From: Betaproteobacteria bacterium HGW-Betaproteobacteria-9
Lineage (GTDB): Bacteria; Pseudomonadota; Gammaproteobacteria; Burkholderiales; Burkholderiaceae_C
DNA: 64,000 bases
Direction of reading: 5' to 3'
Assembly: GCA_002842215.1 (NCBI GenBank)
Contig: PHCC01000019.1
Coordinates: forward strand, 1 to 64,000
The first letter of the stretch is position 1. The number at the start of each line of letters is the position of its first letter. Below the pieces are notes generated by a model. It did not search any database. It was not told where the DNA came from and was given only the letters and a program-made list of their open reading frames with translations. The position numbers were made by a program, and so were the translations under genes. Shown here one piece after another: positions 9,961-22,773 of this stretch.

Positions 9961-10641
9961 TCAACGCGCCCCAACCTTCTCCAGCAAAGCAACCATGGCC
10001 GAGTACCCGCGGACCTTCGCCAACGCCAACGGCGTCTGACCACTGCGGTCCGCCAGCTGCAGGTTCGCCCCCGCATCGATCAGCGCCTTCAGCGTCGCCT
10101 GGTGCCGCGCACCCCCGTCGCCCAGCACGATGGACTCGATCACGGCCGTCCAGTGCAGGTTGTTCACATGGTCCAGCGGTGCGCCGGCCGCGATCAGCTG
10201 CCGCACCACGCCGTCGTGCCCCAGGTGCGCCGCGGCAATCAGGGCCGTGCCGTCGTAGCGGCTCGTCACCTGCTTCGCGCTCGCACCCAGCTCCAGCAAC
10301 ACCTTCAGCGTGGCCTCGTCGTCCGCCACCGAGGCGATGGTCACGGCGTCGTAGCGGTCGTTCTCCAGCTTGTTCAGATCGGCGCCCGCCTTCGCCAGCG
10401 CCCGGATCGCCTCGCGCTGGCGGGCAAACGCCGCCACGTGCAGCGGTGTACGACCCTGGCCGTCGGTCGCGTTGAGCGCCACGCCCGACGCCGCCAGACG
10501 CTGCACCTTGGCCACGTCGCCCTTGTGCGCCGCCAGGTGCAGCCCAGTGAAGGCAGCGGCCTCGGCCGCGCTGGGTGCAACCTGGGCTTGCGCCGCCACA
10601 CCGCCGAAAACCAGCGACAGGGCCAGCAGCAGCGTCTTCAT
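9961..10641 (-). CDS. Exported ankyrin-repeat protein
   Basis: The 226-residue protein starts with a signal peptide (about MKTLLLALSLVFGGVAAQAQ) and contains five or six ankyrin repeats, for example TGLHLAAHKGDVAKVQRLA, RTPLHVAAFARQREAIRAL and DGTALIAAAHLGHDGVV. It is therefore likely periplasmic. Exported ankyrin proteins in Proteobacteria often accompany catalases or haem proteins; here the partner is the upstream HbpS-like gene, whose stop overlaps this start by 4 bp (ATGA at 10638-10641). The in-frame extension upstream of 10641 is only the other gene read in the wrong frame. Confidence 0.88.
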   Translation of the reverse strand: MKTLLLALSLVFGGVAAQAQVAPSAAEAAAFTGLHLAAHKGDVAKVQRLAASGVALNATDGQGRTPLHVAAFARQREAIRALAKAGADLNKLENDRYDAVTIASVADDEATLKVLLELGASAKQVTSRYDGTALIAAAHLGHDGVVRQLIAAGAPLDHVNNLHWTAVIESIVLGDGGARHQATLKALIDAGANLQLADRSGQTPLALAKVRGYSAMVALLEKVGAR

Positions 10642-11129
10642 TTCAGCAGCTCGGCCACTTTGGCAATGCCGGCGTTCGCGCACTGCTCGTCCAGGTGGCC
10701 GCCGGGCGCGCCGCCCACGCCGACCGCGCCGATCACTTCGTTGCCCGCCTTCACCGGCACACCGCCGCCCAGGATCAGGAAGCCGGGGATGTCGACCAGC
10801 GTCGCGGCACCGGGGTTCTTCTGCACGTTCTCCAGCATCGCGGCCGTGGTGTTGCGGGCCGAAGCCGAGGTATAGGCCTTGCCCTGCGCGGCGCCCACGG
10901 TGTGCGGGCCGGCGTTGTCGGCGCGCTGCAGGGCGCGCAGGGTGCCGGCGCGGTCCACCACGGCGGCGGTGACGTTGTAGCCGCTGGCGCTGCAGGCCGC
11001 GACGGTGGCGGCGGCGATCTGGTTGGCGAGGTCGAGCGACATGTTTTTCTCGGTGCGCACGGCCTGCGCGTTGGCGGCGGTGGCGATCAGGGACAGGGTG
11101 AGGGCGGTGACTTGGACAGCAAATTTCAT
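10638..11129 (-). CDS. Exported HbpS/GlcG-like haem-degrading family protein
   Basis: The 163-residue protein has a signal peptide (about residues 1-22, ending ATAANAQA) and a GlcG/HbpS domain (PF03928 type) with GYNVTAAVVDRAGTLRALQRADNAG, KAYTSASARNTTA and a GGGVPVKAGNEVIGAVGVGGAPGG segment. HbpS proteins bind haem or corrinoid and some degrade haem; GlcG is linked to glycolate use. Location is probably periplasmic. It is translationally coupled to the ankyrin gene. A more upstream start (11162) would add 11 residues before the signal peptide and is less likely. Confidence 0.88.
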   Translation of the reverse strand: MKFAVQVTALTLSLIATAANAQAVRTEKNMSLDLANQIAAATVAACSASGYNVTAAVVDRAGTLRALQRADNAGPHTVGAAQGKAYTSASARNTTAAMLENVQKNPGAATLVDIPGFLILGGGVPVKAGNEVIGAVGVGGAPGGHLDEQCANAGIAKVAELLK

Positions 11130-11403
11130 GTGGTTCTCCGGGGTGTTGAACGGTTCGATCAACCGTGGGAAAACTGTAAAAAAAGGGGCGCGTTGCCGCC
11201 ATTCGGACGGTTACGCGCGGGGCTCCGTATAACTACGGAGCGGTGGCCGCTGCCGAGGCGTGTCCGTGTCCACCACGTCGGAGCATGCCCCGCAACGCAT
11301 GAAGAGGACCAGTCCAGAGGCACCGCCGGGCCGGCTTTGCCGGACGGCCAGTGCCGCCCCCCTGGAGGGGGGCGACGCGCAGCGGCGCAGGAGGTGTTTC
11401 ACT
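11130..11403. repeat. Intergenic region carrying a 69-bp dispersed repeat copy (11319-11387)
   Basis: The right half, 11319-11387, starts GGCACCGCCGGGCCGGC and continues with GCCGGACGGCCAGTGCCGCC. It matches, with few differences, the reverse complement of 25747-25815. It contains the CCGGCTTTGCCGG core at 11331-11343 and a CCCCCCTGGAGGGGGG hairpin at 11357-11372. The left half (11130-11300) holds the upstream region of the HbpS-like gene; no gene was found. Confidence 0.7.
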
Positions 11404-12030
11404 TCACCGCGCGTCGTGCTCGTCCACCAGCGCCGCGTAGCGGCGGATCAGCTGGGCCAGCGATTCGGCTTGCAGCTTGGCAAACAGGTTGGCGCGATGG
11501 GTTTCGACCGTGCGAGGCGAGAGGTCCAGCGCGCGGCCGATCTCCTTGTTGGTCAGGCCCGCGACGATGAAGCCCAGTACTTCGCGCTCGCGCTCGGACA
11601 AATGGGCAAAGCGCTCGCGCGCCGCGCGGTCGGCCTGGTGGCGCTCGCGGGAGCGCACGTGCTGGCGCACCGCGTTCTGCAGCGCTTCGATCAGCAGCTC
11701 GTCGTTGACTGGCTTCTCCAGGAACTCGGCCGCGCCGGCCTTGAAGGCGCGGCGGCACATCTCCACCGTGCCGTGACCGGTGAGCAGGATCACCGGCTGG
11801 TCCACGCCTTGCGCGACCAGCGTGTCCAGCACGGTCAGGCCGCTGATGCCGGGCATGCGCACGTCGAGCACGATGGCGCCGATGGCCTCGCGGTCGAAAC
11901 CGTCGAGGAAAGCCTGCGGCTCGGCCCAGGGGATCACGCGCAAGCCCACGGTGCCGATCAGCAGCGCCAGGCTCTCGCGCACCGCCGCGTCGTCGTCGAT
12001 CAGGTGGATGGTGGGCGAGAGCGTGTTCAT
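11404..12030 (-). CDS. FixJ-family response regulator
   Basis: The 208-residue protein has a receiver domain (about 8-120) with the acidic pair DDD near 16-18, the phospho-acceptor Asp in LDVRMPG near 57 and Lys in LEKPV near 107, followed by a LuxR-type helix-turn-helix (about 140-205, LSEREREVLGFIVAGLTNKEIG). It should bind DNA after phosphorylation by the kinase encoded just upstream, whose stop overlaps this start by 4 bp (12027-12030). Target genes are unknown. Confidence 0.94.
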   Translation of the reverse strand: MNTLSPTIHLIDDDAAVRESLALLIGTVGLRVIPWAEPQAFLDGFDREAIGAIVLDVRMPGISGLTVLDTLVAQGVDQPVILLTGHGTVEMCRRAFKAGAAEFLEKPVNDELLIEALQNAVRQHVRSRERHQADRAARERFAHLSEREREVLGFIVAGLTNKEIGRALDLSPRTVETHRANLFAKLQAESLAQLIRRYAALVDEHDAR

Positions 12031-13514
12031 GCGGCGGGGTGCAAGGGCAGGCAAAGGACGAACTCGGCGCCACCGTCTGGCCGGTTGGCGGCTGTCAGGG
12101 AGCCGCCCATGCCCTGCGCCAGCGTTTCGCACAGCGGCAGACCCAGACCAAGCCCGCCTTCGCGCGTGGAGAAAAAGGGTTCAAACAGGTGGGGCAATGC
12201 GTCGGGGGCGATGCCGGGGCCGCGGTCCGACACCCGGAGCGCGCCCTGTCTGTCGGCCATCTCGACCGAGAGCGTCATGACGCGCCGTGGTATCTCAACC
12301 GACTCCATCGCCTGCAGCGCATTGATCAGCAGGTTGTGCACGATCTGGTCCACGGCCACCGGGTCGGCGCTCACGCGCACCGGTTTCGGGGCCTGAACCG
12401 TGTGGGTCACGCCGCGCCGTCGGCACTCGGGGTCGAGCAGGTGCAGCGCCCGCTGCAGTGCGTCGCCCAGCTCGACCACGCCACTGGCGCCGTCGGTGCC
12501 GCTGCGCGACTGCGGCCGTTCGACCGCCGTGCGCAGGCGGCCCACCACATCGGCTGCGCGCCGGGCCTGGGCGGCGGCCTGCGTCATGGCCAGGCGCGCG
12601 GTGTCGAGCTCGGGCGGGTCGTCGGCCAGCAGGCGCTGCGCGGCCTGGGTGTTGGCGAGCACGGCGGTGAGTGGCTGGTTGAGCTCGTGCGCCATGCCGG
12701 CGGCGAGTTCGCCCAGGGTGTTCAGGCGCGCCACCTGCCCCAGGCGCAGCAGCTCTTCGGCGCGGCGGCGCGCGGTGAGCTGGCGCTGCCACTGGGCCAG
12801 CAGGGCCAGCACGGCGGCCACCGAGGCGGTCCAGAGCAGCATCAAGCCCCAGGGCAACTGCGTCCACCTGAGCTGCTGGCGGGCGACGACGTCGAAAGGC
12901 TGGCTCGCCGCAGCCAGGTGTTTGTGGAATTCGAAGCGCCAGCCGGCACCCGTTGCCAGCGCGGTCGCATCGCCCGCCTGCAGCTCGAAGCGCTGGCCCT
13001 CGTGTTCGAGGCGCACCTGCACCGCACTGGTCTGCGGCGTCATCGGCCACTCGCTCCAGGGCACCATGCCGCGCAGGTCGATGGTCAGCGCGTACGAGGC
13101 GGGCAGCGCCGCCAGCACCAGGCGGTAGCGGCCCGAGGTCAGGTCGGTTCCGGCCAGCGCCGGGCGATGGTTCTGTGCCGAGCGCGCTTCGGCCTCGGCC
13201 AGAGCGGTGTCGGGCCAGTCAGCGCCGCGGGCGCGCCGCTGCACCATCAGGATGTGGGGATAGAGCGCGGGCAGGCGTTGCTCCGGCGGCGTCGCGCCAT
13301 CGCTGTCCGGCCCGGGTTGCAGCAGGGCCAGCGTGTCGAGTATGGCGTCGTGCTGCACAACCTGCTGGCTCAGCAGGCGGTGCACGATCCGGGCGTCGGT
13401 CTCGAACAGCGCCCGCTGGTCGCCAATGGCCTGGTGCGCGATCAGCACGGCACCGGTCAGCGAGACCACCGTCCCGCCGATCCACCATCCCAAGCCTGGC
13501 TGTGTGTTGCGCAT
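12027..13514 (-). CDS. Membrane sensor histidine kinase, partner of FixJ-type regulator
   Basis: The 495-residue protein has one membrane helix near residues 10-30, an extracytoplasmic sensor region of about 190 residues, a second helix near 225-243 and a cytosolic kinase. The H-box is GMAHELNQPLTAVLANTQ near 273-290, and the ATPase has GPGIAPDALPHLFEPFF and GLGLGL. The layout resembles DctB/FixL-type kinases that sense small carboxylates or similar ligands; the ligand here is unknown. The gene is coupled to the response regulator by an ATGA overlap. Confidence 0.92.
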   Translation of the reverse strand: MRNTQPGLGWWIGGTVVSLTGAVLIAHQAIGDQRALFETDARIVHRLLSQQVVQHDAILDTLALLQPGPDSDGATPPEQRLPALYPHILMVQRRARGADWPDTALAEAEARSAQNHRPALAGTDLTSGRYRLVLAALPASYALTIDLRGMVPWSEWPMTPQTSAVQVRLEHEGQRFELQAGDATALATGAGWRFEFHKHLAAASQPFDVVARQQLRWTQLPWGLMLLWTASVAAVLALLAQWQRQLTARRRAEELLRLGQVARLNTLGELAAGMAHELNQPLTAVLANTQAAQRLLADDPPELDTARLAMTQAAAQARRAADVVGRLRTAVERPQSRSGTDGASGVVELGDALQRALHLLDPECRRRGVTHTVQAPKPVRVSADPVAVDQIVHNLLINALQAMESVEIPRRVMTLSVEMADRQGALRVSDRGPGIAPDALPHLFEPFFSTREGGLGLGLPLCETLAQGMGGSLTAANRPDGGAEFVLCLPLHPAA

Positions 13515-13659
13515 GCGGCGGATTCTGGCACGCGCCCCGGATCGGGAGCCGACGATCCGCCGCCGGGCCGCCCCAAGGCGGATCAGACCTCGGAGGCAGC
13601 GACACGCGAAGCGGCGGAGCCCCGTTCCGCGCCGTCGGAGGCGCGGAACGCAAGGGGGC
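13515..13659. terminator. Perfect 11-bp stem-loop after glgP (13623-13650)
   Basis: CGTTCCGCGCC (13623-13633) pairs perfectly with GGCGCGGAACG (13640-13650) around a 6-base loop. It begins 10 bp beyond the glgP stop, at the 3' end of the six-gene glycogen block. There is no U-tract, so it may slow 3' decay or act with Rho rather than as a classic terminator. The rest of this 145-bp gap is GC-rich and shows no gene. Confidence 0.6.
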
Positions 13660-16140
<2,481 letters not shown>

Positions 16141-16193
16141 GGCGGTGGGGGTCGGCTGGAGGTGGTTCGGACGGGTGGGACGGCCCTGCGGGC

Positions 16194-17720
16194 TCAAGCA
16201 GAACGCGTGCCACCGTGGCCGAGGGCGGTGTCGTAGATGCGCAGGTAGTCGCGGGCGGCGCGCGCCCAGTCGAAGCGCAGCGCCATGGCGTGGCGCTGCA
16301 CGGCCAGCCAGTCGGCCGGGCGACGCTGCAGGGCAAAGGCGCGTCGCAGCGCGGACGACAGATCGGCCACGGTCAGCTCGTGGAACACGAAGCCGCTGGC
16401 GCTGCCGTCGTCCAGGTTTTCGAGGCTGCAGTCGGTCACGGTGTCAGCCAGGCCGCCCACGGCGCGCACCAGCGGCAGCGTGCCGTAGCGCAGGCCGTAG
16501 AGCTGGGTCAGGCCGCAGGGTTCGAAGCGCGAGGGCAGCAGGATCACGTCGGCGCCGGCGATGATGCCGTGCGCCAGTGCCTCGTCGTAGCCCACGCGCA
16601 GGGCCACTTGTCCCGGGTGGCGCTGGGCGCAGTCCTGCAGCGCGGCTTCGATGGCGGCATCGCCTGCGCCCAGCACAGCGAGCTGGCCGCCGCGCTGCAC
16701 CAGTTCGTCGACCACGGCCGGCAACAGGTGCAGGCCCTTCTGTTCGGTGAGGCGGCTGACGACGGCGAACAGCAGGGCCTCTGGCCGCTTCTCCAGCCCC
16801 AGGGTTTTTTGCAACCGGGCCTTGGCTTTGGCTTTGCCGCTCAGCCGTGTGGCATTGAAGCCCGGCCGGACCAGCGGGTCCGCGTCCGGGTTCCAGACCG
16901 CGTCGTCCACGCCGTTGAGGATGCCGCTCAGCACCGACCGGCGCGCGCGCAGCACCCCATCGAGTCCGCAACCCTGTTCGGGTTCGGTGATTTCACGGGC
17001 GTAGGTGGGGCTGACCGTGGTGATGGCGTCGCTGTATTGCAGGCCAGCCTTCATGAAGGACACGAGGCCGTGGAATTCGAGTCCATCGAGGTGGAACAGC
17101 GCGTCGGGCAGGCCCAGGGGACCGCGCAGGGCCGCGTCGAACACGCCCTGGTAGGCCAGGTTGTGGATGGTGAAGACCGTGGCCGGCCGGCGCTGCCCGG
17201 GAGGGGGGAGCTGGTGCAGGTAGGCGAAGGCCAGGCCGGTGTGCCAGTCGTGGCCGTGCACCACGTCGGGGCACCAGGTGGGGTCCAGGCCGGTGCCGAG
17301 CAAGGCCGCGGCCCAGCCCAGCCAGGCGAACTGTTGCGCGCTGTCGGGCCAGGGCTGGCCGCTGGCGTCGAGGTAGGGGTTGCCGCCGCGGTCGAACAGG
17401 CCGGGCGCGTGCAGCAGCAGCACCGGTTGGCCATGTGCGCCCATGCGCCCGGCCTGCAGCCAGGGCGCGGGGCCGGCCGCGGTGTCGGGCCGGGGGCCCA
17501 GATCCCAGGGCAGGCCGGGCGCACCGCCCGCGGGCACCGGCAGGGCGGGGCCTTCCGGCGTCACGCCCGCCACGATGGACGGAAAGGCGGGCAGCAACAG
17601 GCGCACCTCGGCGCCCGCAGCCGCCAGCGCTGGCGGCAGACCCGCACTCACATCGGCCAGACCACCGGTCTTGAGCAGCGGATAGACCTCGGAGCAGACG
17701 TAAAGGACGCGCAGACTCAT
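16194..17720 (-). CDS. glgA: Glycogen synthase (ADP-glucose-dependent)
   Basis: GlgA transfers glucose from ADP-glucose to the growing alpha-1,4-glucan. The 508-residue GT5 enzyme has the substrate motif KTGGLADV at residues 17-24, a central [12 protein letters not shown], and the C-terminal [17 protein letters not shown] near 398-414 that binds the nucleotide sugar. Its ATG overlaps the glgC stop in ATGA (17717-17720), so synthesis of the two enzymes is probably coupled. Confidence 0.97.
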   Translation of the reverse strand: MSLRVLYVCSEVYPLLKTGGLADVSAGLPPALAAAGAEVRLLLPAFPSIVAGVTPEGPALPVPAGGAPGLPWDLGPRPDTAAGPAPWLQAGRMGAHGQPVLLLHAPGLFDRGGNPYLDASGQPWPDSAQQFAWLGWAAALLGTGLDPTWCPDVVHGHDWHTGLAFAYLHQLPPPGQRRPATVFTIHNLAYQGVFDAALRGPLGLPDALFHLDGLEFHGLVSFMKAGLQYSDAITTVSPTYAREITEPEQGCGLDGVLRARRSVLSGILNGVDDAVWNPDADPLVRPGFNATRLSGKAKAKARLQKTLGLEKRPEALLFAVVSRLTEQKGLHLLPAVVDELVQRGGQLAVLGAGDAAIEAALQDCAQRHPGQVALRVGYDEALAHGIIAGADVILLPSRFEPCGLTQLYGLRYGTLPLVRAVGGLADTVTDCSLENLDDGSASGFVFHELTVADLSSALRRAFALQRRPADWLAVQRHAMALRFDWARAARDYLRIYDTALGHGGTRSA

Positions 17721-18976
17721 TTCAAGGCTTCAAGCATGTCGCGCGTGACCAGCACAACCCCGCTGTCGGTGCGGAAGAAGCGGCGGGCGTCCTCAGCCGC
17801 ATCGAAGCCGATCTGCATGCCGTCGGGGATGACGCAGCCGTTGTCGATCACCACCTTGCGCAGCTGGCAGTTGCGGCCCACGTCCACCTCGGGCAGCAGC
17901 ACGGCTTCTTCGATCGTGGCGAAGGAGTGTAGCCGCACCTTGGAGAACAGCACCGAACGGCGCACCGAGGCGCCCGAGATGATGCAGCCGCCCGAGACCA
18001 GCGAGTCCACCGCCATGCCGCGGCGACCGTCGTCGTCGAACACGAACTTGGCGGGGGCGAGCTGCTCCTGGTAGGTCCAGATTGGCCATTCGCGGTCGTA
18101 CATGTCGAGCTCGGGCAGGGTGCCGGTGAGGTCGATGTTGGCGGCCCAGTAGGCGTCCACCGTGCCGACATCGCGCCAGTAGGCGGGTGCTTCGGGTGAG
18201 CTCTTGACGCAGGACATGCCGAAAGGGTGGGCCACCGCATCGCCCGCGGCCACCATGGCCGGGATCAGGTCCTTGCCGAAGTCGCGGCTGGAGCCGGGCG
18301 TGGCCGCGTCTTTTTCCAGGGCTTCAAAGAGGTGCTGCGCGTCGAACACATAGATGCCCATGCTGGCCAGCGCCACATCGGGCTTGCCCGGCATGGCGGG
18401 TGGATCGGCCGGTTTTTCCAGAAAACCGATGATGCGCCGCTCCGTGTCGATGGCCATCACACCAAAGGCGGTGGCCTCGGCACGCGGCACCTCGATGCAG
18501 CCGACGGTGCACTTCTTGCCCTGCGCCACGTGGTCGGCGATCAGGCCCGAGTAGTCCATCTTGTAGATGTGGTCGCCAGCGAGCACCAGGATGTACTCCG
18601 GTTTGTGGGCGCGCAGGATGTCCAGGTTCTGGTAGACGGCGTCGGCCGTGCCCAGGTACCAGCTTTCGTCGCCCATGCGCTGTTGCGCGGGGAGCAGATC
18701 GATGAATTCGTTGAATTCGTTGCGCAGGAAGCTCCAGCCGCGCTGCAGGTGGCGCAGCAGGCTGTGCGACTTGTATTGCGTCACCACGCCGATGCGGCGC
18801 ACGCCCGAGTTCAGGCAGTTGGAGAGCGCGAAGTCGACGATGCGGAACTTGCCGCCGAAGTACACCGCGGGCTTGGCGCGGCGGTCGGTCAGTGCGTGCA
18901 GTCGCGAACCGCGACCGCCGGCGAGCACGAGGGCGATGGTGCGTTTGGCCAGTTGCTGGGGGTTGGGCTTTTCCAT
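17717..18976 (-). CDS. glgC: Glucose-1-phosphate adenylyltransferase (ADP-glucose pyrophosphorylase)
   Basis: GlgC makes ADP-glucose from ATP and glucose-1-phosphate, the committed step of bacterial glycogen synthesis. The 419-residue protein has the nucleotidyltransferase start [11 protein letters not shown] (17-27), [30 protein letters not shown] near 142 and FLEKP near 200, then a left-handed beta-helix C-terminal domain. A GGAGAC ribosome binding site precedes the ATG at 18976. It is the first gene after a 99-bp gap, so it may have its own promoter. Confidence 0.97.
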   Translation of the reverse strand: MEKPNPQQLAKRTIALVLAGGRGSRLHALTDRRAKPAVYFGGKFRIVDFALSNCLNSGVRRIGVVTQYKSHSLLRHLQRGWSFLRNEFNEFIDLLPAQQRMGDESWYLGTADAVYQNLDILRAHKPEYILVLAGDHIYKMDYSGLIADHVAQGKKCTVGCIEVPRAEATAFGVMAIDTERRIIGFLEKPADPPAMPGKPDVALASMGIYVFDAQHLFEALEKDAATPGSSRDFGKDLIPAMVAAGDAVAHPFGMSCVKSSPEAPAYWRDVGTVDAYWAANIDLTGTLPELDMYDREWPIWTYQEQLAPAKFVFDDDGRRGMAVDSLVSGGCIISGASVRRSVLFSKVRLHSFATIEEAVLLPEVDVGRNCQLRKVVIDNGCVIPDGMQIGFDAAEDARRFFRTDSGVVLVTRDMLEALK

Positions 18977-19075
18977 GCGTGTCTCCTGTCGTGTTGAAAG
19001 GCGGGGAAGTTCAGGTCAATACAGTGCGCCAAGCGCGTCGCGAGAGCAAGCCAGCCCCTCTCCGGCGCAGGGGGG

Positions 19076-20611
19076 TCATTCCAGCCTCCAGCGGCCGTGG
19101 GCGCGGGTCATGGCGGCCAGTCGCTCGGCGGGTTCGTGGTTCACCTGGCTCCAGTCGAAGCGCCACTCCCAGCAGCCGGTGGCGAGGCCGGGCGTGTTCA
19201 TGCGGTGTTTGGTGTCCAGGCTCAGCACGTCCTGGAATGGCACCACCAGGGTGTTGGCGACCGACATCGACAAGGCGTTGATCAGGGTCCAGTTGGGCTC
19301 GGTGTCCACACAGTGGCCCAGGTAGGCTCGGGCCGAGGTCTTCTCGCCCGCGGGCGCGCTGTTCCACCAGCCGACGGTGGTTTCGTTGTCGTGCGTGCCG
19401 GTGTAGGCCACGGTGTGGCGTTCCAGGTTGTGTGGCAGGTAGGGGTTGGCCGGGCCGCTGCCGAAGGCGAACTGCAGGATGCGCATGCCCGGGAAGCCGC
19501 AGGCCTCGCGCAGCGCGGTCACTTCGGGCGTGATCAGGCCCAGGTCTTCGGCAATGATGGGCAGTTGGCCCAGCTCGTCCTCGATGGCCTTGAAGAACGC
19601 CAGCCCAGGGCCGGGTTGCCACTGGCCGGCCACGGCGGTGGGTTCGCTGGCCGGGATTTCCCAGTGCGCCTCGAAGCCGCGGAAGTGGTCCAGCCGCACC
19701 ACGTCGACCTGCTGGAACAGGTGGGCCAGCCGGTCTTTCCACCAGCGGTAACCGCGGTGCGTCATGGCTTCCCAGTTGTAGAGCGGGTTGCCCCAGCGTT
19801 GTCCGGTGGCGCTGAAATAGTCGGGCGGCACGCCCGCCACCACGGCGGGTTCCATCTGCTCGTCGAGCAGGAATTGGTCGGCATGGGCCCAGACGTCGGC
19901 GCTGTGGTGCGCGACGAAGATCGGCGCGTCGCCCACCATCTGCACGCCGCGTTCGCGCGCGTAACTGCGCAGGTTCTGCCATTGCACCCAGAAGCGCCAT
20001 TGCACGAAGCGCCAGAAACCCAGCGCGTGAACCGACTGATCGCGCACAGCGTCCAGTGCGGCGGCATCGCGCCGGGCCAGCGGCTCCGGCCAGAGCGACC
20101 AGGGGCCGCCGTGGCGTTCGTCGAGCACCATGAAGAGGGCGTAGTCGTCGAGCCAGTGGGCCTGTTCGGCGCAGAACGCGGCCAGGGCCTCGCGGCAGAC
20201 ATCGGTGGCGCGCTGGCTGAAGCCGTCCCAGGCCTTGCGCAGGCAGGCCATGCGGTACGGGGCCACGCGCTCGAAATCGCAATGGTGGTGGTCAAAGCCC
20301 TTGCGCGCCATCCAGGGCAGCCAGCCCAGGTGCACGAGGTCGTCCAGGTCCACCATCAGCGGACTGCCGGCGAAGGCCGAAACGCTCTGGTAGGGCGAGT
20401 TGCCCGGGCCGGCCGGCGAGAGCGGCAGGATCTGCCAGAGCGACTGGCCGGCCGAGGCCAGCCAGTCGACAAAGTGGCGCGCGGCCGGTCCCAGGTCGCC
20501 CGAGCCGTGGGGTCCGGGCAGGCTGGTGATGTGCAGCAGCACGCCGCAGCTGCGGCGCGCGAGAAGATTGCTGGGGTGGTGGTTCATGGCGTGATGCGGT
20601 GGAGCTGTCAT
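19076..20611 (-). CDS. malQ: 4-alpha-glucanotransferase (amylomaltase)
   Basis: MalQ disproportionates maltodextrins by moving glucan segments with release of glucose. The 511-residue GH77 enzyme has the N-terminal GVLLHITSLPGPHGSGDLG, the nucleophile region VVRLDHFRGFEAHWEIPA near 302-319, the acid/base Glu in IAEDLGLIT near 350 and FAYTGTHDNETT-like YTGTHDNETT near 400. It overlaps the glgX stop by 4 bp. A second ATG at 20587 (MNHHPSN) would shorten the N-terminus by 8 residues. Confidence 0.96.
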   Translation of the reverse strand: MTAPPHHAMNHHPSNLLARRSCGVLLHITSLPGPHGSGDLGPAARHFVDWLASAGQSLWQILPLSPAGPGNSPYQSVSAFAGSPLMVDLDDLVHLGWLPWMARKGFDHHHCDFERVAPYRMACLRKAWDGFSQRATDVCREALAAFCAEQAHWLDDYALFMVLDERHGGPWSLWPEPLARRDAAALDAVRDQSVHALGFWRFVQWRFWVQWQNLRSYARERGVQMVGDAPIFVAHHSADVWAHADQFLLDEQMEPAVVAGVPPDYFSATGQRWGNPLYNWEAMTHRGYRWWKDRLAHLFQQVDVVRLDHFRGFEAHWEIPASEPTAVAGQWQPGPGLAFFKAIEDELGQLPIIAEDLGLITPEVTALREACGFPGMRILQFAFGSGPANPYLPHNLERHTVAYTGTHDNETTVGWWNSAPAGEKTSARAYLGHCVDTEPNWTLINALSMSVANTLVVPFQDVLSLDTKHRMNTPGLATGCWEWRFDWSQVNHEPAERLAAMTRAHGRWRLE

Positions 20612-22773
20612 CCGCCTTGCAAACTCTGGACCAGCACGCAGACACCCGGTTCGCTGAGGGGCAACTGGCCCTCGATGGATTTCCCGCCCGCCGCGTCCAG
20701 GGCCACCCGGGCGCGGGTGCTGTCGAGCCGCAACGACCAGCGCCCCGGCGGCAGCGTCAGCACGGTGGGGCCGTGGCCGGCGTGCCAGACCAGGAGCAGG
20801 CGTTCGGTCGGCGCCCGGCCGGTCTCGCCCGCCGTGATCACGGCGCCCAGGGTGCGGTGTTCGGTGCTCTGCCAGGCCTGGAACGAAGGTGCCTGGCCGT
20901 TCACGTCGATCCAGCCGATGTCGGGCGGCCCGCCGTCGGCGAGCGGCTGGCCGGTGAACCAGCGCGCCTGGCGCAGGCCGGGGTGCTGGCGGCGCAACGC
21001 GGCCAGGCCGGTCACGAAGGTGGCGAGGGCCGTGTCGGCGTGTGCCCAGTCGAGCCAGGTCAGGGTGTTGTCCTGGCAGTAGCCATTGTTGTTGCCCTGC
21101 TGGCTGTGGCCGATCTCGTCACCGGCCAGCAGCTGCGGCGTGCCCTGGGCACAGAACAGCGTGGCGAGCAGGGCGCGACGCCACAGGCCGCGCCGGTGTT
21201 GCACCCGCGGGTCTGCGCTGGCGCCTTCGACGCCGGCGTTGGCACTCAGGTTGTGGCCGTGGCCGTCGCGGTTGTCTTCGCCGTTGGCGGCGTTGTGCTT
21301 GCGCGCGTAGGCGGTGAGGTCGGCGAGGTTGAAGCCGTCGTGGGCGGTGAGCAGGTTCACGCTGGCCGCGGGCCGGCGGCCGCCGCGCTGGAAGGTGTCG
21401 CTGCTGGCACACACCCGGTTGGCCAGCTCGCCCCGCGTGGCCGGGTGGCCGAGCCAGAAGGCGCGCACGCCGTCGCGGAAGCGGTCGTTCCACTCCAGCC
21501 AGCCGGGCGCGAAGCCGCCGCAGTGGTAACCGTTGGGGCCGATGTCCCAGGGCTCGGCGATCAGCCGCACGTGGCGCAGCACCGGGTCTTCCAACATGGC
21601 ATTGAGCAGGGGCGCGTGCGGGTGGAAGGTGTGGCCGAGCGCGGCGACGCGGCCCAGCGAGACCGCGAGGTCGAAGCGGAACCCGTCCACGCCGTAGGCC
21701 TGAACCCACCAGCGCAGGCTGTCCATGACCCACTGCAGCACACGCGGCTCACTCGCGTTGAGGCTGTTGCCGCAGCCGCTGAAATTGTGTGGCACGCCGT
21801 GTTCGCCCATCGCGTACCAGGCGTTCTGGCCCAGGCCGCGCCAGCTCAGCGTGGGGCCATCGAGGTCGCTCTCGGCGGTGTGGTTGAACACCACGTCGAG
21901 CACGACCTCGATGCCGGCGCGGTGCAGCGCATCCACCATCTGGCGGAACTCGGTGCGCACCGCGGTGGCCTGATCGGCATCCAGGGGATCGTGACCACCG
22001 GTGGCGGCCGCGTAGCCGGGCTCCGGCGCAAAGGCGTTGAGTGTGTTGTAGCCCCAGTGGTTGACCAGGCCGCGCGCCAGCAGGTGGCGCTCGCTGATGT
22101 GCTGGTGCACCGGCAGCAGGCAGACGGTGGTGATGCCCAGGCGCTGCAGGTGGGCGGTCACGGCCGGGTGGGCGAGTGCGGCGTAGCTGCCGCGCTGCGC
22201 TTCGGGCACTTCGGGGTGCAGCCGGGTCAGCGCCTTCACGTGGGCTTCGTAAATGAACACCCGCTCGCCGGCGATCACCGGGCGCGGCGTGATGGCCGCG
22301 CCGGCGCCGAGTTCGGCTTGGGCATCCAGCACCACACCTTTCGGCATGGCCGCAGCGTTGTCCTGCGGGTCGGGCTGGTGCTCGGCCCAGGGCTGATCGG
22401 GTTTCAGCGGGTCGGCCACCGTGTGGCCGGCCTGCAGCGCCAGCCGCTCGGTGCTGCCCACCAGGGCCAGGGCCCAGGGGTCGAGCAGCAGCCGGGCCGG
22501 GTTGAAGCGGTGGCCGGCTTCCGGCACCCAGGGGCCGCTGGCGCGCAGGCCGTAGAGCTGGCCGGCAGCCAGGCCGGGCACGAAGGTTTCCCAGACGCCA
22601 TTGCCGCTGGCCCCCAGCGCGATGCGGCGGATTTCGGGGCCGGTCGCGGTGTCAAACAGGCACACGTCAAGGCTCTCGGCCTGCGGTGCCCAGACGGCAA
22701 AGCGCACGCCGCTTTGCCCGTTCTTCTCGTGAAGGTGCGCACCCAACGCCGGGGCGAGGTGAGCCGGGTTCAT
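20608..22773 (-). CDS. glgX: Glycogen debranching enzyme GlgX
   Basis: GlgX hydrolyses alpha-1,6 branches left after phosphorylase action. The 721-residue GH13_11 protein has an N-terminal CBM48-like domain (about 15-110, [10 protein letters not shown]), the catalytic core with DVVFNHTAE near 292, the nucleophile in [12 protein letters not shown] near 368, the acid/base Glu in LIAEPWDIG near 403 and LTAHDGFNL near 475. ATGA overlaps join it to glgB upstream and malQ downstream. Confidence 0.96.
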   Translation of the reverse strand: MNPAHLAPALGAHLHEKNGQSGVRFAVWAPQAESLDVCLFDTATGPEIRRIALGASGNGVWETFVPGLAAGQLYGLRASGPWVPEAGHRFNPARLLLDPWALALVGSTERLALQAGHTVADPLKPDQPWAEHQPDPQDNAAAMPKGVVLDAQAELGAGAAITPRPVIAGERVFIYEAHVKALTRLHPEVPEAQRGSYAALAHPAVTAHLQRLGITTVCLLPVHQHISERHLLARGLVNHWGYNTLNAFAPEPGYAAATGGHDPLDADQATAVRTEFRQMVDALHRAGIEVVLDVVFNHTAESDLDGPTLSWRGLGQNAWYAMGEHGVPHNFSGCGNSLNASEPRVLQWVMDSLRWWVQAYGVDGFRFDLAVSLGRVAALGHTFHPHAPLLNAMLEDPVLRHVRLIAEPWDIGPNGYHCGGFAPGWLEWNDRFRDGVRAFWLGHPATRGELANRVCASSDTFQRGGRRPAASVNLLTAHDGFNLADLTAYARKHNAANGEDNRDGHGHNLSANAGVEGASADPRVQHRRGLWRRALLATLFCAQGTPQLLAGDEIGHSQQGNNNGYCQDNTLTWLDWAHADTALATFVTGLAALRRQHPGLRQARWFTGQPLADGGPPDIGWIDVNGQAPSFQAWQSTEHRTLGAVITAGETGRAPTERLLLVWHAGHGPTVLTLPPGRWSLRLDSTRARVALDAAGGKSIEGQLPLSEPGVCVLVQSLQGG

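Noticed and set aside
10642..11202. Upstream extension of the ankyrin frame
   Set aside because: It reads the HbpS-like gene out of frame; the ATG at 10641 gives a signal peptide and an ATGA coupling.
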